64,000 nucleotides of DNA from Bradyrhizobium sp. Ec3.3 (GCF_000472925.1 NZ_AXAS01000025.1:81345-145344); one strand, 5' to 3'. Shown: positions 16,411 to 25,378, numbered from the stretch's first letter. Numbers and translations: made by a program. The notes: generated by a model not told the origin, from the sequence alone.

Positions 16411-17337
16411 ATGCGAACTCTTCCTCCCTTTGACGGCCTCGTCGCCTTTGAAGCGGCCGCGCGCCATCGCAGCATGACGCTCGCAGCCGGCGAGCTCCGT
16501 CTCACACAGAGTGCGATCAGTCATCGCCTGAAAAAGCTCGAAGCTTTTGTCGGCGCGCCGTTGTTCAATCGCACTGGCACCGGGCTGGCGCCGACGCCAG
16601 CCGGCATCTCGTTGCTGGAGAATATTGTTAGACTGCTGGATGACATGGCGAGTCTCCGGGCTCGATTCAGAGCTGCGGCTCGGCCGGCGAACCTGAAAAT
16701 CGGTGTCGGAGCAGCGCTGTCGCACTATTGGCTGGCGCGTCGATTGCCAGGATTCGCGGCGTCGAACCCGGACATTGGGCTCGAACTCGTCGTCCTTGAA
16801 AGCGAAGCGCAGATGCGTGCCGCAGATGTTGACGTTCTCATCCTGTGGCTGCCCAAATCCACAGCGCGATCCAACTCCACGCAGCGCTTGCTCTTCAATG
16901 AGCGGGTCTTTCCGGTTGCAGCGCCGCGCCTTGTTCGACGAGCTCGACCGCTGTCGAACCCGCTCAAGTTTGCCGGCCTGCCGATCATCCACAAGGGACC
17001 ATTTGGCCGGAACGACGGTGCCGAGTGGTCATGGCCGGTGTGGTTTGAGAGGCTCGGGATAAAAACGCAGGTGCCAGAGGGCATGCGCTTCAGCTCTCTG
17101 AGTTTGGCGCTCGCTGCGGCGATCGAGGGCGCGGGCGTTGTCCTTGCGCGCTCCTTGCTCGTTCAGGACGCAATGGCTGAGCGCAGGCTGTGCCGTTTGC
17201 TGCCGCCGAAGTGGGACATGCCGTCCAGCAAGACACATATTATCCGCTGGCAGGCCGTCTTGACCGGCGACAAGCGCGTGAATCGGTTTGCCAACTGGAT
17301 TGCCAACGAGGCGGATCGCACGTCAACGGACACCTAG
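16411..17337 (+). CDS. LysR-family transcriptional regulator (GcvA-like)
   Basis: This is a 308-residue activator/repressor with an N-terminal winged helix (residues about 5-65). The recognition region reads LRLTQSAISHRLKKLE, and ALFNRTGTG-type residues follow. The C-terminal part is a periplasmic-binding-protein-like effector domain. The start MRTLPPFDGL is typical of GcvA-type proteins, so I prefer it to an in-frame ATG at 16387. It is divergent from the DHA2-like exporter and should control it. Its stop TAG merges into the edge of the repeat at 17336-17488. Confidence 0.9.
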   Translation: MRTLPPFDGLVAFEAAARHRSMTLAAGELRLTQSAISHRLKKLEAFVGAPLFNRTGTGLAPTPAGISLLENIVRLLDDMASLRARFRAAARPANLKIGVGAALSHYWLARRLPGFAASNPDIGLELVVLESEAQMRAADVDVLILWLPKSTARSNSTQRLLFNERVFPVAAPRLVRRARPLSNPLKFAGLPIIHKGPFGRNDGAEWSWPVWFERLGIKTQVPEGMRFSSLSLALAAAIEGAGVVLARSLLVQDAMAERRLCRLLPPKWDMPSSKTHIIRWQAVLTGDKRVNRFANWIANEADRTSTDT

Positions 17338-17488
17338 AGCATGATCCGGACCCGAAGGGCCGCGTTAGCGCAAAAGGTGGAGCGGTTTTCCCTCGCGACA
17401 AACGCGGAACGCGGTTTGCGCGGAGATCATGTTCAACCAACAACCTATAGCGCGATGGCGATTCATCCCATACTCATCGCGCTTTAGG
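17336..17488. repeat. 151-bp composite intergenic repeat (family C, copy 1)
   Basis: The element has two palindromic parts. One runs from GAGCATGATCCGG to CCGCGCAAAC-type arms, with an inner GACAAACGCGGAACGCGGTT segment. The other has arms AGCGCGATGGCG and CATCGCGCTTTA. The reverse complement matches 38296-38446 along the whole length. It fills the gap between the convergent LysR gene and carboxylesterase. The LysR TAG (17335-17337) and the esterase TAA (17484-17486) lie at its two ends. Confidence 0.85.
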
Positions 17489-19046
17489 ACATTGTCGTGT
17501 GGCCCGCTTGGCCGCACGAATGGTCACGCTCTGGCTGGCCGTGAACTTTCCGCTTGGCTGTCTGCGGTACTACAAATTGCGCCAGCAGCTCCGCCCACAG
17601 GCGGAAGCGCTTGCCTTCGTTGAGGCTACCAATATGGAAGGGACGGTCGAAGATGGCGAGAGGTTCCTTGCCGAGCTCGAAGCGCGGCCAGGCGTCGGCC
17701 GTATCAGGTGAACCGGTCGCGACGAAGCGCAGCATGCTGGCCTGGAGGCGCATGGCAACTTCAATATCGCCAGGTGTCATCGGGCCGCCCTTGCGCCGAA
17801 GGATGGGGCGATGGATGAAGTAAGGCAGGTGCGCCCAGACGCAGGCATTGTCCGCGCCGTGCGTCGGCCCTTGCGACAGGAAAGGCTCCAGCGCCGGACG
17901 ATGATCGAACCGGTTCAGCCAAACGGCACCGCCGGCCGCACTCTGATGGCGTGCAATCGCGGCTAGCGGCCGATGCCAGAAGGCATCCGACAGCAGCGCC
18001 TCGTAGGGATCCTCATCCGCACGCGCGGTCGCACTATAGCAGGCGAGCAGGCGCTCGAAGCCGGCGTCGCCGAAGGACGCGCGGATGTGCCGCTCGGTGA
18101 CGCGGATCATCGCGGCAGGCGGCGTGCTCTTCAGGAACATCACCATCTCGTCGCGGCAGGAGCCGAGCCAAAGCGGTACGTCGCGGAGTGCGCCGCCGGC
18201 AATGGCGTCGATCGGATCGCGGGGGATCACCACACCGTCCAGCACCGGGCCGAACACGGTGCCGGATTCCGTTTCATCCGCCAGCCTGCGACCGACGCTT
18301 TCCACCGCCGCGAAGAGCTGCGGCAGCGGCACGGCCGCGATGGCGCTCGCATCGTTTTCCAGCCTGAGCTCCGCAATCACGCGCCGCGCCACCTCATCGG
18401 CATGCGCGGGGTTCATGATGCCGCGGCCCGGCGCGCTGAAGGCGATGGCGCGCGCGAACTTGTGCTTCGCCTGAGGCAGGGTTGCCAGCGCGATCACCAT
18501 GGACGCGCCCGCCGATTGGCCGAACAGCGTCAGCGCATCGGGATCGCCGCCGAAACCCGCGATGTTGGCGCGCACCCAGTCGAGCGCGGTGAGCGCATCC
18601 GACATCGCAAGATTGTTGGCCTCCGCCAGCCTACCGCCGAGGCGATGCAGTTGCAGGAAGCCGAGCGGCCCGAGCCGGTAGTTGATGGTGACGATGACGG
18701 CCGGCCCCTGCGCGGCGAGGAAGCTGCCGTCATAGTCGGCGCCGCCGCCGGTGACGAAGGCGCCGCCATGAACGAAGAACAGCACCGGCAATGGCCGATC
18801 GACCGCGGCCGGTGCAAAGATGTTCAGGGTGAGGCAGGCGGGCTCATTCGCCTGATCGAGATGGCCGGGCTGCGGCGCGTAGGCGCCGTGGGCCGTGCAG
18901 GCGATCGGCTCGGACCACGCGCGCGGCGGCACCGCTCTCGCAAAGCGCCGTGCGGTCGCATAGGGCACGCCCTTGAAGGCGCGCACGCCCTTCTGCTCGA
19001 GGCCGCGGACCGGCCCGTTCGTGGTCGAAACTGTCTGCGTCAACAT
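17484..19046 (-). CDS. Type B carboxylesterase
   Basis: This is a 520-residue alpha/beta hydrolase of the carboxylesterase/cholinesterase family. It opens with a GPVRGL segment, has the oxyanion loop FVHGGAF (about residues 91-97), then LTLFGQSAGA with nucleophile Ser178. A later THGADNACV supplies the likely catalytic His region. No signal peptide is seen, so it is probably cytoplasmic. It is the second gene after an MHS-type MFS (18 bp apart), which suggests that the transporter brings in an ester which this enzyme cleaves. The TAA stop is formed by the repeat at 17336-17488. Confidence 0.88.
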   Translation of the reverse strand: MLTQTVSTTNGPVRGLEQKGVRAFKGVPYATARRFARAVPPRAWSEPIACTAHGAYAPQPGHLDQANEPACLTLNIFAPAAVDRPLPVLFFVHGGAFVTGGGADYDGSFLAAQGPAVIVTINYRLGPLGFLQLHRLGGRLAEANNLAMSDALTALDWVRANIAGFGGDPDALTLFGQSAGASMVIALATLPQAKHKFARAIAFSAPGRGIMNPAHADEVARRVIAELRLENDASAIAAVPLPQLFAAVESVGRRLADETESGTVFGPVLDGVVIPRDPIDAIAGGALRDVPLWLGSCRDEMVMFLKSTPPAAMIRVTERHIRASFGDAGFERLLACYSATARADEDPYEALLSDAFWHRPLAAIARHQSAAGGAVWLNRFDHRPALEPFLSQGPTHGADNACVWAHLPYFIHRPILRRKGGPMTPGDIEVAMRLQASMLRFVATGSPDTADAWPRFELGKEPLAIFDRPFHIGSLNEGKRFRLWAELLAQFVVPQTAKRKVHGQPERDHSCGQAGHTTMS

Positions 19047-19064
19047 GCGAACGTCGCCTCTGCT

Positions 19065-20405
19065 CTAACCGCGCCGCCGACCGAGATCGGCGATGTCGAC
19101 CGTATGCGTCTCGCGCGCCGTCGCGGCGGCCGCGGCCGAGATCACGCAACAGGCGGCGACGAAGATCGCGACCGGAATCCAGCCGTTCGGCCCCTCGCCG
19201 ACCAGGCTCGCGCTCACCAGCGGCGTGAAACCGGCGGCGAGGAAGCCGAGTTGCGTCCCGATCGCGGTGCCGGAATAACGCACGCGCGCCTCGAACATTT
19301 CTGCATAGAAGGACGGCCAGATCGCGTTCGGCGCGGCATAGACGACGCCCGAGAGGATCGTCGCGGCGGCGAAGATCGCGATCGCGTTGCCCGAGGTAAT
19401 CAACATGAAGTACGGGAACAGCAGCACCGCGCAGCCGAGCACGCCGCCGATGAACACCGGCTTGCGGCCGATCCTGTCGGCGAGCAGCGCCCAGAGCGGC
19501 TGGGTGATCAGCGCCGTGACGTTGCCGAGCACGCCGGCCCACAGCATGGTCGGGCGCGCCACGCCGAACTTGCTGGTGGCGTAGCCGAGCGCGAACACGG
19601 CGGTCATGGTGCTGACGGTTGCGATCAGCGCGCAGACGATGACGCGCAGTACGTCCGGCCAGTAGTCGCGCAGCAGCGCGACCACGGGGAAGCGCGCGAC
19701 CTGCGCCCTGTCCTTGATCTCTTCGAAGACCGGCGTCTCCGGCATCGTCCGCCGCACGAGATAAGCGACCAGCAGCACCAGTGCCGAGAGCAGGAACGGA
19801 ATGCGCCAGCCCCAGCTCAGAAGCTGATCCTCCGGCAGGCTCGAAACCGGGATGAACACCAGCGTCGCCAGGATCGCGCCCGCCTGCGTACCGCTCAACG
19901 TCCAGCTCGTGAAGAAGGCGCGGTTGGAGTTGGCGGAATGCTCGAGCGTCAGCGAGTTCGCCCCGCTCTGCTCGCCGGCGGCCGACAGGCCCTGCAGCAG
20001 CCGCAGCAGCGTCAGAATGATCGGTGCGGCATTGCCGATCGCCTTCGCATCCGGCAACAAGCCGATCGCGAGCGTCGAGCCGCCCATCAGCACGAGCGTG
20101 AACAAGAGCACCGTCTTCCGCCCGATACGGTCGCCGAAATGGCCAAGGATGACGGCGCCTACGGGGCGCGCGATATAGCCGATGCCGAAGGAGAGCAGCG
20201 CGAGCAGCGTCGCGGTCGCGGGATCGACATTGGCGAAGAACACTTTTGGAAAGATCAGCGCGGCCGCAGTACCGTAGATGAAGAAGTCGTAGTATTCGAG
20301 CATGCTGCCGACGAAGCTGACGAGCGCCGCGCGCTTCGGCAGCTTGTTCTGCGCGGCTTCCGTTGTGACGGGCGCGTGCAGCGATGCGGTTGACGTCAAC
20401 GTCAT
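19065..20405 (-). CDS. MFS transporter, metabolite:H+ symporter (MHS) type
   Basis: This is a 12-helix importer of the MHS branch (ShiA/ProP-like). After a short cytoplasmic leader comes SFVGSMLEYYDFFIYG, the hallmark first helix of this group, with GHFGDRIGRKTVL as motif A between TM2 and TM3. It has about 446 residues from the ATG; a GTG at 20498 would add a basic, unlikely leader. It heads a two-gene operon with the carboxylesterase and faces a TetR gene. Substrates in this group are usually organic acids or betaines. Confidence 0.88.
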   Translation of the reverse strand: MTLTSTASLHAPVTTEAAQNKLPKRAALVSFVGSMLEYYDFFIYGTAAALIFPKVFFANVDPATATLLALLSFGIGYIARPVGAVILGHFGDRIGRKTVLLFTLVLMGGSTLAIGLLPDAKAIGNAAPIILTLLRLLQGLSAAGEQSGANSLTLEHSANSNRAFFTSWTLSGTQAGAILATLVFIPVSSLPEDQLLSWGWRIPFLLSALVLLVAYLVRRTMPETPVFEEIKDRAQVARFPVVALLRDYWPDVLRVIVCALIATVSTMTAVFALGYATSKFGVARPTMLWAGVLGNVTALITQPLWALLADRIGRKPVFIGGVLGCAVLLFPYFMLITSGNAIAIFAAATILSGVVYAAPNAIWPSFYAEMFEARVRYSGTAIGTQLGFLAAGFTPLVSASLVGEGPNGWIPVAIFVAACCVISAAAAATARETHTVDIADLGRRRG

Positions 20406-20514
20406 GAAAATTCCTCCCCGTGTGATGCGCGGCAGATCCCGCGTCCGTTGGCGGCGACCTTCTTGGCTGCCCCGTGCTTTGCGGTGACTTGCCGTCACTC
20501 GCTTTCGCTCATAA

Positions 20515-20533
20515 TGTACGAACTAGTACGTTT
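20515..20533. promoter_or_regulatory. Candidate TetR operator in the mfs/tetR divergent promoter
   Basis: An imperfect palindrome, ACGAACTAGTACGT centred on ACTAGT, lies midway between the divergent starts at about 20405 and 20623. Its position and symmetry suit the dimeric TetR regulator encoded next to it. Confidence 0.45.
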
Positions 20534-20622
20534 AGGCAAGGTTGCATCGAAGCCGTGCCTGGGGTTACGAAATTTGCCTTCACCTTCAAGGTGATCCATA
20601 GAAAATGGCGGGAGAAACCGTG

Positions 20623-21279
20623 ATGCTGAAGCGCATGCCCCCTGCCCACAAGCGCACCAACGACCCCGAGCGCACCAAGCGTGACATCATCGAAGTGGCG
20701 ACGCAGGAATTCGCCTCAGAGGGCTACTCCGGCGCGCGGGTCGACGCGATCGCAGCGCGCACCCGCACCTCCAAGCGGATGATCTACTACTATTTCGGCG
20801 GCAAGGAGCAGCTCTATCTCGCGGTGCTGGCGGAGGCCTATCGCAACATCCGCGCGCTGGAGGACCAGCTCGACATCGAGCGCTGCGACGCGCGCGAGGG
20901 CCTGCGGCGGCTGATCGAGGCGACGTTCGACCACGACGAGCGCAATCCGAATTTCATCCGCCTCGTCAGCATCGAAAACATCCACCACGGCAAGCACCTG
21001 AAGCAGAATCCGCAACTGCGCCAGCTCAACGCCAGCGTGATCACGACGCTCGACCGGATCCTCGCGCGCGGCCGCAAGGAAGGCGTCTTCCGCAACGACG
21101 TCGACGCCGTCGACCTGCATCTTGCCATCAGCTCCTACTGCTTCTTCCGCGTCGCCAACCGCCACACCTTCGGCGCCCTGTTCGACCGCGATCTGAGCGA
21201 GCCCAAGGTGCTGGCGAAGAGCCGGACGCAGATCGTGGAGATGATTTTGGCCTGGTTGGGGGCAAAGAGCACCGGGTAG
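20623..21279 (+). CDS. TetR-family transcriptional regulator
   Basis: This is a 218-residue regulator with an N-terminal TetR HTH. FASEGYSGARVDAIAARTRTSKRMIYYYFGGKEQLY spans about residues 26-65 and includes the usual Y-Y-F-x-x-K-E end of the DNA-binding domain. The C-terminal part is a helical ligand domain related to TetR_C types with a conserved RNPNFIRL-like segment. The ATG at 20623 is preceded by GGGAG at good distance; an earlier ATG at 20605 is not. It is divergent from the MFS/esterase operon and probably represses it until a ligand binds. Confidence 0.92.
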   Translation: MLKRMPPAHKRTNDPERTKRDIIEVATQEFASEGYSGARVDAIAARTRTSKRMIYYYFGGKEQLYLAVLAEAYRNIRALEDQLDIERCDAREGLRRLIEATFDHDERNPNFIRLVSIENIHHGKHLKQNPQLRQLNASVITTLDRILARGRKEGVFRNDVDAVDLHLAISSYCFFRVANRHTFGALFDRDLSEPKVLAKSRTQIVEMILAWLGAKSTG

Positions 21280-21338
21280 CGGCCGGGCCGTCCGTTTGGA
21301 CGGCTTGCGTCGGGGCCGGAAGAGCTTCCACATCCCAG

Positions 21339-21370
21339 CTGTCATTCCCGCGAAAGCGGGGAATCCAGGG
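21339..21370. repeat. Short REP-like hairpin (family D), likely terminator of tetR
   Basis: The stem arms ATTCCCGC and GCGGGGAAT enclose a GAAA tetraloop, within the frame CTGTCATTC...GAATCCAG. It starts 60 bp after the tetR stop. This motif is widespread between genes in rhizobia and often acts as an intrinsic hairpin terminator or mRNA stabiliser. Confidence 0.7.
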
Positions 21371-21489
21371 CGCGTCAAAACCGACAGCAGCTCAGCTCTT
21401 GATATTAGCCCACCTGCTTAGCCAGTGACGATGCGATTCCATCCGCCGACATAGGGCAGAGTTGTTGTCACTTGCGAAGTCTGAACCAA

Positions 21490-21518
21490 GATCAAGTCGA
21501 TGAAGACAAACCTTGATC
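21490..21518. promoter_or_regulatory. Inverted repeat GATCAAG-N15-CTTGATC
   Basis: Perfect 7-bp arms lie at 21490-21496 and 21512-21518, about 95 bp before the start of the secreted protein at 21614. Together with the REP at 21339 this is the only structure I see in the 334-bp gap. The spacing of two helical turns suits a dimeric regulator. Confidence 0.35.
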
Positions 21519-21613
21519 GAGATTGCATTGAGGTTCGCTCCTCTCGTCTCTCGATGCATCCCGCTGGACATTTTACATCACTATGGAGGCAACCCCATTG
21601 AAGGAGGTAAGCC

Positions 21614-22201
21614 ATGAACAAGCTCTATGCTCTCGCCTCGGTTGGGTTCTGCGTAGCTTCGGCAGCCCTGATTACGTCGGCATCGTCTCTTCCGACGGAG
21701 GAAGTACCGAAGACCGAACCAGAGTATATCGCCAAGGCGAAGACCGCGGCCCCGCCGTCGGTGGTGAATAACGCCACGATCACCATGCCGCAGCCGGATG
21801 GGTCTTCTAAGACCGTCCAGACCGGATCGAACGGTTTCACGTGCTTTATCGACAAGTACGGAACGCCCGAATGCGATGACCAGAACGCCATGGAATGGCG
21901 GAAAGCTCTGCAAGCCAATCAGGCTCCGCCGAATAAGATTGGCCTAATTTTCATGCTTGCCGGTGACACCGGCACGAGCAATCACGATTTCACCGAACGG
22001 CACACGCACCAGCATTGGGTCCAGACCGGGCCGCACGTGATGATCGTCGGCGGCGCAGCACACGAGATGCTCAGTCCTTATCCACGCGATCTGGATGTCA
22101 AAGACGCGACGCAGCCCTTCGTCATGTTCCCTGGCAAGCCCAACGAACACCTCATGATCCCGGTGCACCCGCAAGAGCTTACCACGGGCAGCGCGCGGTG
22201 A
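21614..22201 (+). CDS. Secreted protein of unknown function
   Basis: This 195-residue protein follows an excellent ribosome site (AAGGAGGT, 21600-21607). It has an N-terminal signal peptide (about residues 1-24, MNKLYALASVGFCVASAALI then a small-residue cleavage region). The mature protein has two cysteines (in FTCFID and TPECDD) that could form a disulfide. A His-rich stretch with ERHTHQHW is followed by GPHVMIVGG. The overall look is of a small periplasmic protein, possibly metal-binding. It stands alone. I do not recognise a named family. Confidence 0.7.
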   Translation: MNKLYALASVGFCVASAALITSASSLPTEEVPKTEPEYIAKAKTAAPPSVVNNATITMPQPDGSSKTVQTGSNGFTCFIDKYGTPECDDQNAMEWRKALQANQAPPNKIGLIFMLAGDTGTSNHDFTERHTHQHWVQTGPHVMIVGGAAHEMLSPYPRDLDVKDATQPFVMFPGKPNEHLMIPVHPQELTTGSAR

Positions 22202-22211
22202 CGTGAGTGAA

Positions 22212-22245
22212 CGCCGCCGTGCCTTGAGACCAGCGGCACGGCGGC
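22212..22245. terminator. GC-rich hairpin after the secreted protein gene
   Basis: Perfect 12-bp arms CGCCGCCGTGCC and GGCACGGCGGCG surround a 10-base loop, 10 bp after the stop codon at 22201. There is no run of T after it, so it may be a weak intrinsic terminator or a 3'-end stabiliser. Confidence 0.5.
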
Positions 22246-22324
22246 GAGCGTCGACTAAAACCGCTTGCATCTCGCGGGGCGTCCACAGATGAGTACACGC
22301 CCTGTACGCCGCGGCCTCCCCGTA

Positions 22325-22439
22325 GGAATACTGGATCGCCGCTCCAGTGTGTAATTGCGCACCAGGAGGGCGATGACACCGAGAATATGGTGAGCGCCCT
22401 TCACAAGTTCATCATTGCAAGCGCAGCGGAGCAATCGAG
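22325..22439. repeat. Decayed repeat fragments (families A and B)
   Basis: 22325-22378 has a GGAATACTGGATCGCC...GGGCGATGACA frame around a decayed core ending AATTGCGCACC. 22410-22439 matches the right arm of the family A repeat at 5421 (CATTGCAAGCGCAGCGGAGC). These pieces and the hairpin at 22212 are all I can find in the 382-bp gap between 22202 and 22583. Open frames there lack start signals. Confidence 0.55.
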
Positions 22440-22583
22440 TCCGCGCTGATGCGCCTGTTTCGCTGATTTACTCGACGTGCCAATGCCTTACGCGGCGCAA
22501 GGCATCCCCGCCGGCGAATCGCCGTTCTACTTTGCATGGGGTTGTTTTCGATAGTTTGGTGGGAAGGGTCCCGATGAGCGGCC

Positions 22584-23369
22584 TCATCCGCTCTTCCGCT
22601 GCCGGGCGCTCGCCAGTAGGACCAGCATGAAGGACGCCGCCGTCATCAGCGTCGAGATCGCGGCAATGGTCGGATCGATCTCGTCGCGGAGCGCGGTGAA
22701 CATGCGCTTGGTCAGCGGCTGGTACTGGCCGCCCGAGATGAACAGCGCGATGATGGTCTCGTCCATCGCCGAGATGAAGGCGAAGATCGCGCCCGCCACC
22801 ACGCTCGACTTGATCTGCGGTAGCGTCACCGCGAAGAAGCTGCGCAACCGATTCATGCCGAGGCTGCGCGCGACCATCTCCTGCGCGGGATCGAAGCTTT
22901 GCAGGCCCGCCAGCACGGAGATGACGACGTAAGGCAGGCCCAGCATCACGTTGGCGAGCACGAGGCCCGGCAGGGTCGCGACCAGGCCGACGCGGGCATA
23001 GATGAAGAAGATGCCGACCGCAGTGATGATGATCGGCACCACGAGCGGCAAGAGCAGCGCCATGTGGATCACGCGCATAACGCGCAGTTTCGATTGGCTG
23101 ATCGCGTAGGCCGCGGCGACGCCGAGCGGCGTCGCGATCACGACCGTGAAGGCCGCGACGATCAGCGTCACCTGCGTCGCCTGCATCCAGGCCGGATTTG
23201 AGAAATATTGCTGATACCAGCGCAACGACAGCGAAGGCGGCGGGAAAGTCAGGAAGCGCGCGCTGGAGAACGAGATCGGCACGATGATCAACACCGGCAG
23301 GATCAGATAGATCAGCACCAGCGCGGTAGCCGCGATCAAGACGATCCGGGCGGGCGAAATTGTTCTCAT
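22584..23369 (-). CDS. ABC transporter permease, PotC-like
   Basis: This is an inner-membrane permease of 261 residues with about six helices. The EAA-type loop is replaced by the variant AQEMVARSLGMNRLRSFFAV at about residues 165-185, as in many PotC relatives. The ATG at 23369 overlaps the stop of the partner permease by 4 bases. The open frame extends much further upstream, but only as a shadow of the neighbouring gene. It is the last gene of the operon that starts at 28529. Confidence 0.88.
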   Translation of the reverse strand: MRTISPARIVLIAATALVLIYLILPVLIIVPISFSSARFLTFPPPSLSLRWYQQYFSNPAWMQATQVTLIVAAFTVVIATPLGVAAAYAISQSKLRVMRVIHMALLLPLVVPIIITAVGIFFIYARVGLVATLPGLVLANVMLGLPYVVISVLAGLQSFDPAQEMVARSLGMNRLRSFFAVTLPQIKSSVVAGAIFAFISAMDETIIALFISGGQYQPLTKRMFTALRDEIDPTIAAISTLMTAASFMLVLLASARQRKSG

Positions 23370-24235
23370 TTCTGCCCCAACACGCGATCGAGCGAGATGA
23401 AGCGGCTGACGACGAAGAAGATCAGGAGGACGCTGAGGAGGAGGACCACGGCGACCGCGCTCGCCGCCCCGAACTGGTTGTAGAGCTCGACATTGCGGCT
23501 CACCAGCATCGACACCATCACCGTGCGCCCGCCGCCGAGCAGCTCCGGCGTGATATAGAAACCGAGGCACAGCACGAAGACCATGGTCGAGCCGGCGAGC
23601 ACGCCGGGCAGCGACAGCGGCAGGAAGACGCGAAAGAAGGTGAACGCCGGACTGCCACCAAGGCTCGCACCGGCCTGCATCAAATCGTTGGGGATCTTCT
23701 GCATGGTGGCGTAGAGCGGCAGCACCATGAAAGGCAAGAGGATGTGCACGGTCGCGACCACCGTGCCAAAAGTGTTGTGGACGAGCGCGAGCGGCTCGCC
23801 GATCACGTCGAGGTAGCGCAGGAACTGGTTGATCACGCCGGTGCGCTGGAGAAGCGCGAGCCACGCATAGGCACGCACCAGCACGCTGGTCCAGAACGGC
23901 AGCACGACTAGCGCCAGGATGACGACACTCCACGCCTTGGACACCGCGTTCGCGGCATAGGCCACGGGATAGCCGAGGACGAGCGCAAGCACCGTCACCA
24001 GAAGGCTGATCTCGAAGGTCAGCGCGAAGCTGCGCCAGTAGATGTCCTCGCTCAGAATGCGGCGATAGTGCTCGAGCGTGAAGCCGTCGTGATAGATCGA
24101 CTGCCACGCGAGCCAGCCGACCGGCAGTACGATCAGAAGGAGGATGACAAGCAGCGCCGGCGACACCAATGCCAGCATCAGGCCGTCCTCACGGCGCTGA
24201 TGCCTGAGCGAAGGATCTGGTTTTGATGTCGTCAA
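23366..24235 (-). CDS. ABC transporter permease, PotB-like
   Basis: This is the partner permease, about 289 residues if it starts at the TTG at 24235, which has GAGG five bases upstream and gives a short hydrophilic leader before TM1. An ATG at 24178 would put the start directly at TM1, and a frame to 24355 would overlap the binding protein gene. Six hydrophobic helices and a GASLGGSPAFTFFRVFLP loop (EAA-like) are present. It lies between the binding protein and the PotC-like permease. Start uncertain, identity firm. Confidence 0.85.
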   Translation of the reverse strand: MTTSKPDPSLRHQRREDGLMLALVSPALLVILLLIVLPVGWLAWQSIYHDGFTLEHYRRILSEDIYWRSFALTFEISLLVTVLALVLGYPVAYAANAVSKAWSVVILALVVLPFWTSVLVRAYAWLALLQRTGVINQFLRYLDVIGEPLALVHNTFGTVVATVHILLPFMVLPLYATMQKIPNDLMQAGASLGGSPAFTFFRVFLPLSLPGVLAGSTMVFVLCLGFYITPELLGGGRTVMVSMLVSRNVELYNQFGAASAVAVVLLLSVLLIFFVVSRFISLDRVLGQK

Positions 24236-24287
24236 CGCTGCCTCGCTGGTTGATCGGTCCGGTTCGGCAGCCGCCGAACCGGTTGGC

Positions 24288-25349
24288 TCACTTCTGCATG
24301 AACGCGGCCCAGCGCTTCTCGGCCGCCTCGCCTGCCGGCGACGACCACCAGGCATAGGACATCAGCGCTTGCTTCGCCGCGTTCGCGGGCTCGCTCGGCA
24401 ATTGCGCGGCGCGCTCCGGCTTGATCACGCCGGTATCGAACGCCTTCGGGTTGCCCGGGCCGTAGTCGATGTTCAGCGGCAAATTGGCCTGATGCACGGG
24501 ATCGACAGCCTCATTGAGGAACTTTACCGCCGTCTCGAGATTCGGCGCGCCCTTGAGGATGCAGAGCGAGGTGCTCTGCAAAATGCCCTGGTTGTAGGTG
24601 AAGGCGACCTTGGCGCCTTCCTTGGCGACCGCGCTGACTCGGCCGTTCCAGGCCATCTCCATGTCGACCTCGCCGTCGTTGAGGAGCTGCGCCGACTGCG
24701 CCCCCGAGGTCCACCACACCGTGATGCTGGGCTTGATCTCCTCCAGCTTCTTGAAGGCGCGGTCGACATCGAGCGGATAGAGCTTGTCGGGCGCCACGCC
24801 GTCGGCCATCAGCGCAGCCTCAAGCGTTGCAATGGGATGGTTGCGCAGCGCTCGGCGGCCAGGAAATTTCTTGACGTCCCAGAAATCGGCCCAGCTATTG
24901 GGCGCATCCTTCGGGAACGTCTTCTGGCTGAAGGCGAGCACGCTGGAGTAGAACTCGTAGGATACCGAATAGGGGTTGCGATAGGCCTCAGGCATCGCAG
25001 CGGCGTTCGGGATCTTCGAGAAATCGAGCTTCTCGATCAGCCCCTGCTCGCCGCCGCGCAGGCAATAGCCGGTCGGCGTGTCGACCACGTCCCAGATCGG
25101 CTTGCCGCTGCCGACCTGCGTCTTGATCGCGGGCCAGGCATCGGGAATGGAATCCTGGTTGATGGTGATGCCGAGCTTCTTGGCGGAGGGATCGAGGATC
25201 GCCACCGTCTGCGCCTGCTGATAGGCGCCGCCCTGCGAGACGAAGGTGATCTGCTCGGCGGCATCAGCCGTCGTGCACGTAAGTCCAAACGCGCCGAGCG
25301 ACGCGCCCAACAGCGCATGTCCAAACATGAAGCCCAGTTTCGTCGTCAT
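24288..25349 (-). CDS. Periplasmic solute-binding protein, PotD/polyamine-opine type
   Basis: This is the receptor of the second polyamine-type importer in the window, 353 residues. The ATG at 25349 has GAGGAGG just upstream. The signal peptide (about residues 1-27) ends TADA. The mature protein starts AEQITFVSQGGAYQQAQ, the usual opening of family 1 binding proteins of the polyamine/opine/2-aminoethylphosphonate group. It sits between a FAD amine oxidase and the permeases, so its ligand is probably the amine degraded by that oxidase. Confidence 0.9.
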   Translation of the reverse strand: MTTKLGFMFGHALLGASLGAFGLTCTTADAAEQITFVSQGGAYQQAQTVAILDPSAKKLGITINQDSIPDAWPAIKTQVGSGKPIWDVVDTPTGYCLRGGEQGLIEKLDFSKIPNAAAMPEAYRNPYSVSYEFYSSVLAFSQKTFPKDAPNSWADFWDVKKFPGRRALRNHPIATLEAALMADGVAPDKLYPLDVDRAFKKLEEIKPSITVWWTSGAQSAQLLNDGEVDMEMAWNGRVSAVAKEGAKVAFTYNQGILQSTSLCILKGAPNLETAVKFLNEAVDPVHQANLPLNIDYGPGNPKAFDTGVIKPERAAQLPSEPANAAKQALMSYAWWSSPAGEAAEKRWAAFMQK

Positions 25350-25378
25350 CCTCGCCTCCTCTGTCGTCAACAAGAAAC

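Noticed and set aside
17973..20393. 806-codon open frame on the plus strand
   Set aside because: It lies antisense to the carboxylesterase and MFS genes, its translation is rich in Arg, His and Asp as in GC-driven shadow frames, and no domain is visible.
22415..22630. 71-codon plus-strand frame in the gap before the ABC operon
   Set aside because: It runs through a decayed repeat arm and into the end of the permease gene, has no ribosome site and no protein-like pattern.
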